Of a stretch of 64,000 bases of DNA, positions 41,829-52,503 are shown in pieces. The stretch covers positions 1 to 64,000 of the forward strand of contig JAMOOP010000009.1 of assembly GCA_027065385.1 (NCBI GenBank). Direction: 5' to 3'. The position numbers were made by a program, and so were the translations under genes. The first letter of the stretch is position 1. Each line of letters begins with the position of its first letter. The stretch comes from Campylobacteraceae bacterium (GTDB taxonomy: Bacteria > Campylobacterota > Campylobacteria > Campylobacterales > Sulfurovaceae). The notes below the pieces were generated by a model. The model was not told the DNA's origin. It did no database searches and saw nothing but the letters and a program-made list of their open reading frames with translations.

Positions 41829-44800
41829 ATGAAAAAGATACTCTATATACTGCTTATTCTAACTATATTTATAAATGCCCAAAGCTACCAAGCACATTGG
41901 CAAGAGATTAAAAAACTAGATAAAAAAAATCTGCCCAAAAGTGCATTAAAAGAGGTAGAACTTATTTATACAAAAGCCACTAGTGAAAAAAATGATATAG
42001 AGGCTTTAAGAGCTATAGTTAAAAAGATAGAATATATAAAAAGATTAGAAGAGAAAGGGTTAAAAAAGGCTATTTTATTTGTAGAAGAGGAGTTAAAAAA
42101 ACCTTATCAAAATAGTATTAAACTTATATTAAAATCTATTTTGGCTCAAATGTATAGAGAGTATCAGCAGTATTATGGATATAGTAATAGGACACCAATT
42201 AAAGATAATAATAGTACAGATATAGAGAGTTGGAGTGCAGATAAATTTATAGAAAAAGCAGATAATTTATATTGGAACTCTTTAGACAATGAGAGTAAAT
42301 ATATATCTGTAGAAAAATATAAAGATATTTTAACAGAGGCTAAAAATACAGAAGAGTTAAGACCTACTCTATACGATTTACTAGCTTTTAGAGCTTTAAT
42401 AAATTTTAATTCAGATTACACATTTAATGACCCTACTCTATTTTCTAATATATCAACTTTTATTAACTATCCACTCTATGATTTAGATAAAAATTCAGAT
42501 AAATATAGGTCTCTATTTATATATCAAAATCTTTTAAAGCTTCATAAAGAGAGTGGAAATATTAAAGCCTTAAATAGTATAAATCTTGAAAGATTAAGAT
42601 TTATAAATGAACATTTTAAAAATTTAAATAGCAATTACTATATAGAAGCATTAAAAGAGATAAAAGATAATAATAGAGAGGCACTATTTTATTTAGCATC
42701 TTTATATCAAAACAGTAATAATTATAATAAAGCTTTAATGTATGCTAAGGAGGGTATAGAGAGTGGAGATAAATATATTATACCAATTTGTCAAAATATA
42801 ATAAATGATATTACTAGAAAAATAGCTAATATTGAAATAGAAGAGGTTAATTTACCTAATGAAAATATTTTATCTAAAGTCTCATATAGAAATATAGATA
42901 AACTATATATTAAAGTGATTAAATTAACTTCTAAGGAAGAAGATGAACTTCTATCTTTAACTAATAATAAGAACAGTTATATATCTTCTCTAAAAAGCTT
43001 TAAAAATTTCGAGATTGATTTACCAAAAGCAGATGATTATAGAAGACATATTACAGAAGCATCTTTTGGTAGTTATGATATAGGAAGTTATATATTTATT
43101 ATCTCTAAAAGCAGAGATTTTTCAGATAAATTACAATATCAAAAAATTCATATATCTAATATATCTTATCTATATAGAGGTTCAAAATTTATAACTATTA
43201 ATAGATTAACAGGAGAACCATTAGAGGGAGTTAGTGTTAAATTTTATAAACAGAAATATATTAAATCAACCCATAGATATAAAAATATATTTTTAGGAGA
43301 AAAGATAAGTGATAAAAATGGATTTGTATCAACAAATGGTATAGAGAGTATATTTTTTGCAAAGTTTCAAAAGGGTAAAGACAGACTTATTTTTAATGAT
43401 AGATTTAATAGTAGAGTTAATCCCAAAAACCATTGGGTAAGAGATAGTGTTACTTTTTTTACAGATAGAGCAATATATCGTCCATCTCAAAAAATATATT
43501 TTAAAGGTATAGCTATTAGTAAAAGTAACTATAAAGCCCCTAAAATATTAGCTAATAGAGATATAACTGTATCTCTATTTAATACTAATAATCAAAAAGT
43601 GGAGACAAAAAAGTTTAAAACAGATGAATTTGGAAGCTTTTATGGCTCATTTACAGCTCCAAAATCTGGAAGAATGGGGAGAATGCGTATATCTAGCATA
43701 GGTATAAATGGTAGTACAGTAATTAGAGTTGAAGAGTATAAAAGAGCAAAATTTGAGGTAGATTTTAAACCAATTAAGGGTGAATATAGTTTAGGTGATG
43801 AGGTAACCATAAAAGGAAAAGCAAAAGCTTTTAGTGGTTATGGATTGGCTAATGCTAAAGTTCATTATAATATTAGACAAATTGTTAATTTTCCTTGGTT
43901 ATGTTGGGGTGTTGAAAGACCAAATTTTAGACCTCATATTATAAATAGTGGAGATATAAAAACCAATAAAAATGGAGAGTTTACAATTAAATTTGATACA
44001 ACTCTTCAAAACTCAAAATGGCTAAATAGATATAAACCAACTATTACTTATGAGATAAGTGCAGATGTAACAAGCCCTACAGGAGAGACACAGAGTGGAA
44101 CTAGAAATATTACTATTGGGTATGTATCTATTAATGCTGATATAGTAGTAGATAGTGAAATTGATATTAATAGAGATATTAATATAACTCTAAAGACAAC
44201 TAATCTAAATGGAGATTTCCAACCACTAAAAGGTAAAATTGTGGTTGAGATGGTTGACTTACCTAAAAAACATTTTAGAAAAAGATATTGGTCAACTAAA
44301 AATATAGATAAACCTCTATACTCAAAAGAGGAGTTTGAGAGACTATTTAAAGATTATAGATACTATAAAGATAGTAATAAAGAGAAGATATTAGGTGTTA
44401 AAACTATATTTTTTGATACAGCTAACTCCAAAATAGTAAATTTAGATAAATTAAAAGAGGGGAAATATCTGATAAATCTATATACAAAAGATAAAAATGG
44501 AGTTGAGGTTAAAAAAGATAAATATATAACTGTATATGATTTAAATAGTAAAAATATTCCAAACGGAGATGATTTTTGGTTTAAGTTAGATAAAAAAGTA
44601 TATAAACCAAATGGTAAAGCCTTACTTACTTTTAAAAGTGTAGAGCCTAATAGATATGTGCTTTTAGGATTAGAGAGAGATGGAAAGATAAAAGAGGAGT
44701 GGATAAGAGTAGATAGATTAGCTAAAAAGTTAATAGATATTAGAAAAAAAGATTTGGGTAATATTCTATATCAAATTGCTACTATAAAAGATAATAGGGA

Positions 44801-47636
44801 GCATATCTATCATGGTGTTATATCTGTTCCATGGAGTGAAAAATTAAATATTAAACTTATAACATTTAGAGATAAATTAAAACCCAATAGTAAAGAGCAG
44901 TGGAAGATTAAAATTAGTGGAGAGGATAAAAATAGAGTAGTAGCACAGATGGTAGCTACCATGTATGACGCATCTTTAGATAAAATGGTAAAATCTAATT
45001 TCTATCCTCCATATAATCTTTTCCCTTACAATAATAAACTCTATAATATGCTATATAGTAAATATTTTAATAAAACTACAGAACGCTACTCATGGCAAAA
45101 AAGATATATATCTCCTATTAGAAGAGAGTTTTATAATATTAAAGGTTTTAGACCATTAGAAGATGGTTTAGGAGGTGATATTGGAGAAGTTGTTGCTTTT
45201 GAGTCTGCACCTATGCCTGTTGCCTCTCTTGCTGTAGCAAGAGTTAGAGGTGTAGCACCAGAGGGTAGTTATCAAGACTCTTATGCTCAACCACCATCTA
45301 ATAATATAGAGCCTAAAAAACCTATTCATATTCGTAAAAATCTAAAAGAGACTATGTTTTTTAAACCAAATCTTCAAACAGATGAGAATGGAGATATTAT
45401 TATAGATTTTAAAACTAATGATAGTTTAACTAAATGGAACTTTTTAGCCTTTGTTCACAATAAAAAGCTTCAAAATGCAATAATAAAAAGAGAGGTCATA
45501 ACCCAAAAAGAGTTAATGGTTACAACAAATCTTCCAAGATTTTTTAGAGAGGGAGATAAGATAATGCTCTCTGAAAACATAGTAAACTTAAGCAATAAAG
45601 ATTTAGAAGGAGAGTGTGAATTAAAACTAACCAATCCAATAAATGGTTGGAATATTTACGGTAATCATAAATTTATAAAACCTTTTAAATTAAAAAAAGG
45701 TGAAAGTACTACTATTTCTTTTTATATAAAAATACCATCTGTAAATATAGTCCCAGCCATAAAACACACATTTATAGCAAGAACTAAAACACATACAGAT
45801 GCAGAACAGGTAGTAAAACCTATACTTAGTAATAGAGAGTTTATAACAGAGAGTAAAGCTTTATGGCTTAAAGGGAAAGAGAGTAAATCATTTACTTTAA
45901 AATCTCTAAAAGATAATAACTCCCAAACTCTTAAAAACTATAGATTAACTTTAGAGTTTACATCAAATCCAATATGGTATGCTATTACCTCTATGCCGTA
46001 TCTTATGAAATATCCTCATGAGTGTAATGAACAACTATTTAGTAGATTTTTCTCAAATGCAGTAGCCTCTAAACTATTAAATAGTAATCTAAAGATAAAA
46101 GAGGTGTTTGATAATCTAAGAGATAAGGGAGAGTTAAAAAGTAAATTAAATCTAAACCAAGAGTTAAAATCAGCTATGATAGAGGATACTCCATGGCTAA
46201 TAGAGGCTCAAAATAAAGAGCAACAGATGAAAAATATGGCTCTACTTTTTGATTTAAATAAAATGGCACAAGAGGAAAAAGAGGCATTAACTAAACTCTT
46301 TGATAAACAAAATAGTGATGGTGGCTGGGCATGGTTTAGTGGAGGGCAATCTAGTTGGTATATAACCCAATATATATTAGAGGGTTTCTATAAACTAAAT
46401 CGTTTAGGTGTAAAGATAGATAAAGAGTATAAAAATATATATAAAGCTACACGATTTATAGATAAAGAGATGTTACGAGAGTATAATTATCTATTAAAAG
46501 AAGCAGAAAAAGGTTCTATTAAATTAGAAGATAACCATTTGGCTAACTTAATAGTTCAATACCTATATGTAAGAAAAATGCACCATGTTCCATTTACAAA
46601 AGAGGTATCTAAAGCCTATAACTACTATATATCACAAGCTAAAGAGTATGCTGTAACAAAGAGTCTATATGAACAAGGATTATTAGCTTTAACTTTAAAT
46701 AGAAATGGCAATAGAAAAGAGGCATTGGATATATTAAAATCTATAAAAGAGAACTCTCTATCTAATAAAGAGATGGGAATATATTTTAAGAGTAAATGGG
46801 GATATAGATGGTATCAAATGCCAATAGAGACACAATCTTTAATGATAGAGGTTTTTACAGAGATAACAGATGATAGAGACTTTATAGAGGGATTAAAAAT
46901 ATCGTTACTTAAAAATAAGCAAACCACACATTGGAAAACAACAAAAGCTACACTAAATGCTATATATGCTCTACTTTTAAAAAATAGTTCATTAGATAAT
47001 ACTAAATTAGTAGATATATCATTTAATAGTAAAATAGATTATAAACCAATAATCCAAAAGGCAAAAAGAGAGGCTCAAAAAGGTACAGGATATTTTAAAG
47101 CATCTTTTACCAATTTCAATAAATCAATGGCAACAGTTAAAGTAAGCAACCCAAATAATCATATAGTTTGGGGTGGATTATATTGGCAATATTTTGAAAA
47201 TTTAGATAAGATTAAAAGTTTTAAAGAGACACCAATAAGCGTAGAGAAAGAGCTATTTATAAAATCTTCAAATCAACTTCTACCAATATCTTATAACTCT
47301 CTAAAAGTAGGAGATAAAATTATAGTAAAATTAAAAATAAAATCCAATAGAGATATGGAGTTTATTATGTTAAAAGATGGCAGAGCATCAGCATTTGAAC
47401 CAATTAATATAGTTAGTCAATATAAGTGGCAAGATAGATTAGGATATTATGAGAGTACAAAAGATAGTGCAACATACTTCTTTTTTGATTATATTCCAAA
47501 AGGAACTTATATTTTTGAATATCTATTAGTTGTAACACATAAAGGTGAATTTAGTAGTGCAGTAGCTACTATAGAGAGTATGTATGCACCTGAATTTAGA
47601 GGACATAGCCAAGGAGTAAAGGTGAAAATAAAATGA
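41829..47636 (+). CDS. Bacterial alpha-2-macroglobulin family protein with thioester motif
   Basis: 1935 aa, signal peptide without lipobox; MG2 region 'TDRAIYRPSQKIYFKGIA', 'RKNLKETMFFKPNLQTDENGDIIIDFKTNDSLTKWNFLAFVH', thioester 'MKYPHECNEQLFSRFF'. Confidence 0.92.
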   Translation: MKKILYILLILTIFINAQSYQAHWQEIKKLDKKNLPKSALKEVELIYTKATSEKNDIEALRAIVKKIEYIKRLEEKGLKKAILFVEEELKKPYQNSIKLILKSILAQMYREYQQYYGYSNRTPIKDNNSTDIESWSADKFIEKADNLYWNSLDNESKYISVEKYKDILTEAKNTEELRPTLYDLLAFRALINFNSDYTFNDPTLFSNISTFINYPLYDLDKNSDKYRSLFIYQNLLKLHKESGNIKALNSINLERLRFINEHFKNLNSNYYIEALKEIKDNNREALFYLASLYQNSNNYNKALMYAKEGIESGDKYIIPICQNIINDITRKIANIEIEEVNLPNENILSKVSYRNIDKLYIKVIKLTSKEEDELLSLTNNKNSYISSLKSFKNFEIDLPKADDYRRHITEASFGSYDIGSYIFIISKSRDFSDKLQYQKIHISNISYLYRGSKFITINRLTGEPLEGVSVKFYKQKYIKSTHRYKNIFLGEKISDKNGFVSTNGIESIFFAKFQKGKDRLIFNDRFNSRVNPKNHWVRDSVTFFTDRAIYRPSQKIYFKGIAISKSNYKAPKILANRDITVSLFNTNNQKVETKKFKTDEFGSFYGSFTAPKSGRMGRMRISSIGINGSTVIRVEEYKRAKFEVDFKPIKGEYSLGDEVTIKGKAKAFSGYGLANAKVHYNIRQIVNFPWLCWGVERPNFRPHIINSGDIKTNKNGEFTIKFDTTLQNSKWLNRYKPTITYEISADVTSPTGETQSGTRNITIGYVSINADIVVDSEIDINRDINITLKTTNLNGDFQPLKGKIVVEMVDLPKKHFRKRYWSTKNIDKPLYSKEEFERLFKDYRYYKDSNKEKILGVKTIFFDTANSKIVNLDKLKEGKYLINLYTKDKNGVEVKKDKYITVYDLNSKNIPNGDDFWFKLDKKVYKPNGKALLTFKSVEPNRYVLLGLERDGKIKEEWIRVDRLAKKLIDIRKKDLGNILYQIATIKDNREHIYHGVISVPWSEKLNIKLITFRDKLKPNSKEQWKIKISGEDKNRVVAQMVATMYDASLDKMVKSNFYPPYNLFPYNNKLYNMLYSKYFNKTTERYSWQKRYISPIRREFYNIKGFRPLEDGLGGDIGEVVAFESAPMPVASLAVARVRGVAPEGSYQDSYAQPPSNNIEPKKPIHIRKNLKETMFFKPNLQTDENGDIIIDFKTNDSLTKWNFLAFVHNKKLQNAIIKREVITQKELMVTTNLPRFFREGDKIMLSENIVNLSNKDLEGECELKLTNPINGWNIYGNHKFIKPFKLKKGESTTISFYIKIPSVNIVPAIKHTFIARTKTHTDAEQVVKPILSNREFITESKALWLKGKESKSFTLKSLKDNNSQTLKNYRLTLEFTSNPIWYAITSMPYLMKYPHECNEQLFSRFFSNAVASKLLNSNLKIKEVFDNLRDKGELKSKLNLNQELKSAMIEDTPWLIEAQNKEQQMKNMALLFDLNKMAQEEKEALTKLFDKQNSDGGWAWFSGGQSSWYITQYILEGFYKLNRLGVKIDKEYKNIYKATRFIDKEMLREYNYLLKEAEKGSIKLEDNHLANLIVQYLYVRKMHHVPFTKEVSKAYNYYISQAKEYAVTKSLYEQGLLALTLNRNGNRKEALDILKSIKENSLSNKEMGIYFKSKWGYRWYQMPIETQSLMIEVFTEITDDRDFIEGLKISLLKNKQTTHWKTTKATLNAIYALLLKNSSLDNTKLVDISFNSKIDYKPIIQKAKREAQKGTGYFKASFTNFNKSMATVKVSNPNNHIVWGGLYWQYFENLDKIKSFKETPISVEKELFIKSSNQLLPISYNSLKVGDKIIVKLKIKSNRDMEFIMLKDGRASAFEPINIVSQYKWQDRLGYYESTKDSATYFFFDYIPKGTYIFEYLLVVTHKGEFSSAVATIESMYAPEFRGHSQGVKVKIK

Positions 47637-48010
47637 AAAGAGTAATAGCAACATTAATTTTAACAACTATAATATTATTAGCTTATGATTTTGGAGATAT
47701 TCCACAAGTAAGAGTTAAAGATATAAAAATAGATAGAGCTATGATGTTAATGATAGGCAAAACTCACTGTATATGGTGTGGAAGTATGGCTCCTCAACTT
47801 AAAGAGATAAAAGAGGAGTTTCCAAAAACTATTATTTATTATATAAATTCAGATAAAGAACCTCTTTGGGCAATAAATCATAATATAGTAGAGTTACCTG
47901 TACAGATATTTTATAATAAAGATGGTAAAGAGATAGGCAGACATATAGGATATATAGGAAAAGATAATCTATTAGAACTTCTTAAAGAGTCTGGTGTTCT
48001 AGCCGAGTAG
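47633..48010 (+). CDS. Secreted thioredoxin-fold protein (CIWC)
   Basis: Signal peptide, 'MIGKTHCIWCGSMAPQLKEI', 'ELPVQIFYNKDGKEIGRHIGYIG'; 4-bp ATGA overlap with the A2M gene. Confidence 0.82.
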   Translation: MKRVIATLILTTIILLAYDFGDIPQVRVKDIKIDRAMMLMIGKTHCIWCGSMAPQLKEIKEEFPKTIIYYINSDKEPLWAINHNIVELPVQIFYNKDGKEIGRHIGYIGKDNLLELLKESGVLAE

Positions 48011-48039
48011 ATGCTAATACTTTGCTAATACTTTTTTAG

Positions 48040-48045
48040 TATAAT
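48040..48045 (+). promoter_or_regulatory. -10-like element (TATAAT) upstream of the Ser/Asn-rich lipoprotein
   Basis: TATAAT 31 bp before the ATG at 48077. Confidence 0.5.
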
Positions 48046-48076
48046 CCTTTTATTAAAAAAAAATAAAGGATTAGAT

Positions 48077-49573
48077 ATGAGAAAAATAACACTAGGTTCA
48101 ATAGTTACAGCAACACTACTTTTAGTTGGTTGTGGAGGGGGAGGTAGTTCATCTACTCCAACAAATAATTTAGCAGATAATACTAACAGTGGAAATACAA
48201 CTCCTTCAGAGATTAGTAAAAAAATTGGTAGAGGTTATTATGTTGATTCAGCAGTTGAAGGTGTAGATTATAATTGTGGAAATCAAAGTGGAGTTACAGA
48301 TGAAAATGGAACATTTTTATTTGAAGATGGTAAAAATTGTGAGTTTCATTTAGGGGATATAAAATTAAGAGATATTAATGCCTCTAATTTAGAAGATAAT
48401 ATTACTATTATTGAAGATAATATTACTGTAGCAAAACTTCTACAAACCATTGATAAAGATGGAAATGCAACAAATGGTATTCAAATATTAGAAGATACAG
48501 CAGATATTATAAAAGAGAGTAATATTGATACTATTCCAACAGAAGATGCTCTTTTAGATACAATTAGAGAAAATATAAAAGCAAAACATCAAGATGAATA
48601 TAATGGTACAGTTATTACAACAGAAGAAGCTAAAGCACATATTGAACATACACAAACACTATTAGAAGAAGAGGGAAGAAGAACTCAACACTCTCCACAT
48701 AGAGTAAATATAACTAATTCAAATGAAGATAATGGAACTCATAATAGTATAAGAGAAGAGAACAATGAAACTAATCACAATGAAATTCAAAATAGTATGG
48801 AAGAGGGAAGAGAAAATTCAATAAATCAAGGAATACATGAAAACCAAAGTGAAAATGCTGGAAATAGTGCTTCAAGTATTATAAATCAAGGTCAAGAGCA
48901 TGGAAGTAATTCTTCTTTAAATCCTATAAGTGGAAGTATGCAAGGTAATTCATCTAATTCTACTTCAAATGATAATAATGGAAATAAAAACTCTTCAAAT
49001 AATAGTTCATCAAATTCAAATGAAAATGGAAGTCAAGAAAGCTCTTCACACTCATCAAATAATAGTTTCTTTTCAAACCCTATGAACAATAATAATACAG
49101 AAAATAGTTCAGACAATAATAATAGTTCATCTAATTCTGATTCAGATAATAATGAAGATAATAAAGAATCTTCAAATAATAGTTCATCAAATTCAAATGA
49201 AAATGGAAGTCAAGAAAGCTCTTCACACTCATCAAATAATAGTTTCTTTTCAAACCCTATGAACAATAATAATACAGAAAATAGTTCAAACAATAATAAT
49301 AATAATTTATCAAATTCAGATAATAGTGGAGATAATGAAAGCTCTTCAAATAATAGTTCATCAAATTCAGATGATAATGGAGATAATGAAAGCTCTTCAA
49401 ATAACAATTCATCAAATTCAGATGATAGTGGAGATAATGAAGGCTCTTCAAATAGTAGTTCATCAAATTCAGATGATGGTGGAAATAGTGGAAGCTCTTC
49501 TAGTGGTTCATCTAATAGCTCATCAAGCTCAAATGGAAATGGAGGTTCACATACACCTTTTAGTATGAGATAA
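48077..49573 (+). CDS. Surface-type lipoprotein with a low-complexity Ser/Asn/Asp-rich repeat domain
   Basis: Lipobox 'LLLVGCGGGG'; folded N-domain 'GRGYYVDSAVEGVDYNCGNQSGVTDENGTFLFEDGKNCEFHLGDI'; ~270 aa S/N/D/E/G-rich C-terminus. Confidence 0.85.
   Translation: MRKITLGSIVTATLLLVGCGGGGSSSTPTNNLADNTNSGNTTPSEISKKIGRGYYVDSAVEGVDYNCGNQSGVTDENGTFLFEDGKNCEFHLGDIKLRDINASNLEDNITIIEDNITVAKLLQTIDKDGNATNGIQILEDTADIIKESNIDTIPTEDALLDTIRENIKAKHQDEYNGTVITTEEAKAHIEHTQTLLEEEGRRTQHSPHRVNITNSNEDNGTHNSIREENNETNHNEIQNSMEEGRENSINQGIHENQSENAGNSASSIINQGQEHGSNSSLNPISGSMQGNSSNSTSNDNNGNKNSSNNSSSNSNENGSQESSSHSSNNSFFSNPMNNNNTENSSDNNNSSSNSDSDNNEDNKESSNNSSSNSNENGSQESSSHSSNNSFFSNPMNNNNTENSSNNNNNNLSNSDNSGDNESSSNNSSSNSDDNGDNESSSNNNSSNSDDSGDNEGSSNSSSSNSDDGGNSGSSSSGSSNSSSSSNGNGGSHTPFSMR
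48992..49288 (+). repeat. Exact 120-bp direct duplication (48992-49111 and 49169-49288)
   Basis: The two 120-bp segments are identical base by base, offset 177 bp (59 codons). Confidence 0.95.
49340..49492 (+). repeat. Three tandem in-frame 51-bp repeats (SSSNNSSSNSDDNGDNE-type)
   Basis: Units at 49340, 49391 and 49442, each 51 bp, differing at a few bases. Confidence 0.9.
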
Positions 49574-49668
49574 TAATAATATATAATAAATCTTCATTTT
49601 TTAATATGAAGATTTAATTATACTTCTTGTTAAAAATATGTTAAAATATCTAAAAAAAGGTAGTTATT

Positions 49669-50712
49669 TTGGATAAAATCCTTCCTGCATATAATGACCC
49701 TCTATTTAGTATTTTAATTATTACTATACTCATATTAGTTGTTGCTACTGTATCATATCTTATGGGAAACTATAAAGAGGATATGCAACGCAAAAATTTA
49801 AAGACTTTTTTAGGTAAAATAAAATTAGATGAGTGTACACTAGATATTGATAAGTTACCTTTTGAAACAACTCTAATTACACCTCTCTCTCTTCTTGCTA
49901 AAACTTTTAGTACACAAGGGGAGTACCAAAAATCTATAAGTATATATCTATATCTAATTGATAATATTCAAATATTTGCACAAAAAGAGTATCTACTTGA
50001 AGGTTTAGGCGAGACCTATTTAAAGGCTGGTTTTTTAAAACGCTCAGAGTCTCTATTTTTAGAGATATTGAGAAAACACCCTAGAAATAAAACCGTTTTA
50101 TACTATTTAGAGATTGTATATGAACTTCTTAATGAGTATAATAAGGCAAAAGAGACACTTATACCACTTCAAGTTATGGGAGAGAACACCTCATCTATTG
50201 AAGCTCATTTAAAACTTTCAACTCTTTTAAAAGATAAAACTCTAAAAGAGAAATATAAGGTAGAAAAGTTAAAAAAAATTATAAAAAAAGGTTCATATAG
50301 AAGAGTTATTCAAGAACTTTTTAGATTGGATAACCAGAGTGCATGGAGACTTTTAGAGACAAATAAAATTCACTCAATCCTTGATATTTTATGGTTCTTA
50401 CCCTCTTCAAACCTCAATTTTGATATAATCTTATCGAGTAAAATACTTCATAGTATCTATATTGCAAAAGGTCTTCTACCTTTAAATGATAACATTCCTA
50501 AAAGTGGTATATTTGCTATTGATGCTATAAACTCTGCACAAAAAGGTGGAAGTTTTGACTTAGATTTAAATTTTAGTTACGGTTGTAATCAATGTAAACA
50601 ACATTTTCCCATTGCATTTGAGCGATGTCCTAAATGTTACGCTATAGACTCTATACAGGTTAAAGAGAGTATTGGTAAAAAAAGAGCTAATACAGGTTTT
50701 TCTCTACTTTAA
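49669..50712 (+). CDS. LapB/YciM-like TPR protein with C-terminal rubredoxin-type zinc ribbon
   Basis: N-terminal TM, TPR region, C-terminal '[26 protein letters not shown]'; TTG start. Confidence 0.78.
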   Translation: MDKILPAYNDPLFSILIITILILVVATVSYLMGNYKEDMQRKNLKTFLGKIKLDECTLDIDKLPFETTLITPLSLLAKTFSTQGEYQKSISIYLYLIDNIQIFAQKEYLLEGLGETYLKAGFLKRSESLFLEILRKHPRNKTVLYYLEIVYELLNEYNKAKETLIPLQVMGENTSSIEAHLKLSTLLKDKTLKEKYKVEKLKKIIKKGSYRRVIQELFRLDNQSAWRLLETNKIHSILDILWFLPSSNLNFDIILSSKILHSIYIAKGLLPLNDNIPKSGIFAIDAINSAQKGGSFDLDLNFSYGCNQCKQHFPIAFERCPKCYAIDSIQVKESIGKKRANTGFSLL

Positions 50713-50744
50713 AGAGAAATTTAAAACATATAAAAGGGAAAGAA

Positions 50745-51428
50745 ATGAGTAAATTTAAAGCTTTAGAAGATGCTTTAAACTATAATTTTAAACAAGATAA
50801 CCTCATCACCGAAGCACTTACTCACAAGAGTTATAAGAAACCTTATAATAATGAGAGATTAGAGTTCTTAGGTGATGCTGTTCTTGATTTAATAGTGGGA
50901 GAGTATCTTTTTAAAAAGTTTCCAAAAGAGGACGAGGGGTTACTATCTAAAATTCGTGCTTCACTTGTAAATGAAAAAGGGTTTACAAAACTAGCACTTA
51001 ATATAAATTTGGGTGACTCTATTTTTATATCTTTAGCAGAAGAGAATAATGGAGGAAGGACAAAGCCCTCTTTACTGTCTAACGCATTTGAAGCTGTAAT
51101 TGGAGCTATATATTTAGAGAGTGGATTAGAGGTTACATCTAAAATAGCTATTGATTTAATAGAGAAGAGTTATAAAAGCATAGATTTAAACTCACTATCA
51201 AAAGATTTTAAAACAACTCTTCAAGAGTTAACACAAGCTGATTTTGGAGAGACTCCAAACTATAAGATGGTAAGAGCTTTTGGTCCAGACCATAAAAAAG
51301 AGTTTGAAATAGCAGTTGAGTTACAAAATAGAATTATAGCTTCGGCAATAGGAAGAAGTAAAAAAGAGGCTCAACAAAGAGCAGCCGAAATTGCACTTAA
51401 AAAGCTTCGAGGAGAAAATATTGAATAG
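50745..51428 (+). CDS. rnc: Ribonuclease III
   Basis: '[21 protein letters not shown]', '[15 protein letters not shown]', dsRBD '[21 protein letters not shown]'. Confidence 0.96.
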   Translation: MSKFKALEDALNYNFKQDNLITEALTHKSYKKPYNNERLEFLGDAVLDLIVGEYLFKKFPKEDEGLLSKIRASLVNEKGFTKLALNINLGDSIFISLAEENNGGRTKPSLLSNAFEAVIGAIYLESGLEVTSKIAIDLIEKSYKSIDLNSLSKDFKTTLQELTQADFGETPNYKMVRAFGPDHKKEFEIAVELQNRIIASAIGRSKKEAQQRAAEIALKKLRGENIE

Positions 51429-52491
51429 ATTTGGAGAGAGATTTACCATTACAACATTTGGTGAGTCACATGGAAAAGCCTTAGGGTGTATAGTTGATGG
51501 TGTTCCTGCAGGGTTAAAAATAGATGAGGAGTTTATTCAGAGTGAATTAGATAGAAGAAAACCGGGGAAAAGTAAATTAGAAACTGCTAGAAAAGAAGAT
51601 GATAAAGTCGAGATACTATCTGGTACATTTGAAGGAGTAAGCACAGGAACTCCTATTATGATGATTATTTTTAATAGTAATCAAAAGAGTCGTGATTATG
51701 ATAATATTAAAAATCTATTTAGACCTGGTCATGCAGACTTTACCTATTATAATAAATATGGAATTAGAGATTATAGAGGAGGAGGAAGAAGTTCTGCAAG
51801 AGAGACAGTAGCAAGAGTTGCAGGTGGTGCTATTGCTAAATTAATGCTAAAGGAGATTGGAGTAGAGATATATTCTGGTTTATGTGAAGTTGATGGTATA
51901 GAGGCAAAAGAGTATGATTTTGAGTATGCTAAAAGCAGTAAATTATATGCACTAGATAAAAATATGGAAAATATCCAAGAGAGAGCTATTTTAGATGCTA
52001 AAAAGGAACATGACTCTGTAGGTGGTGTTGTATTAACAGTTGCTAAAGGTGTGCCTATTGGACTAGGTGAACCAATTTACTATAAATTAGATGCTATATT
52101 AGCTTCTGCGATGATAAGTATTAATGCGTCTAAAGCTGTAGAGATAGGTGATGGAATTAACTCAACACATCTTAAGGGAAGTGAAAATAATGATGCCATA
52201 ACTACCAATGGCTTTAAAAGTAACCACTCTGGTGGAATATTGGGTGGAATATCTAATGGTGATGATATTATAGTAAAAACCCATTTTAAACCAACTCCAT
52301 CTATATTTCAACCTCAAGAGACTATAACAAAATATAATAAATCAACAATTTGTGAATTAAAAGGACGACACGACCCATGTGTGGCTATTAGGGGTTCTAT
52401 TGTGTGTGAAGCTATGATGGCACTTGTTTTGGCTGATATGTTACTTTTAAATATGGGTAAAAAAATGGAGCATATTAAAAGTATTTATTAG
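51421..52491 (+). CDS. aroC: Chorismate synthase
   Basis: '[26 protein letters not shown]', '[23 protein letters not shown]'; likely TTG start at 51421 behind SD GAGGAG, overlapping the rnc stop. Confidence 0.95.
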   Translation: MNRFGERFTITTFGESHGKALGCIVDGVPAGLKIDEEFIQSELDRRKPGKSKLETARKEDDKVEILSGTFEGVSTGTPIMMIIFNSNQKSRDYDNIKNLFRPGHADFTYYNKYGIRDYRGGGRSSARETVARVAGGAIAKLMLKEIGVEIYSGLCEVDGIEAKEYDFEYAKSSKLYALDKNMENIQERAILDAKKEHDSVGGVVLTVAKGVPIGLGEPIYYKLDAILASAMISINASKAVEIGDGINSTHLKGSENNDAITTNGFKSNHSGGILGGISNGDDIIVKTHFKPTPSIFQPQETITKYNKSTICELKGRHDPCVAIRGSIVCEAMMALVLADMLLLNMGKKMEHIKSIY

Positions 52492-52503
52492 AAATAGATA
52501 AAG

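Noticed and set aside
48042-48073. Inverted repeat TAATCCTTT...AAAGGATTA that could sequester the SD of the Ser/Asn-rich lipoprotein
   Set aside because: The left arm overlaps the putative -10 TATAAT (48040-48045), so most of it would probably not be in the transcript; a TSS map could revive it.
48990-49495. Repeat block considered as a CRISPR-like array
   Set aside because: Repeats are in-frame coding sequence of a low-complexity lipoprotein domain, with no unique spacers or cas genes.
49210-49568. Antisense/alternate-frame ORFs 49210..49407, 49257..49466 (-) and 49326..49568 (+)
   Set aside because: Repetitive Leu/Tyr/Ile-rich shadows of the Ser/Asn repeat region in other frames.
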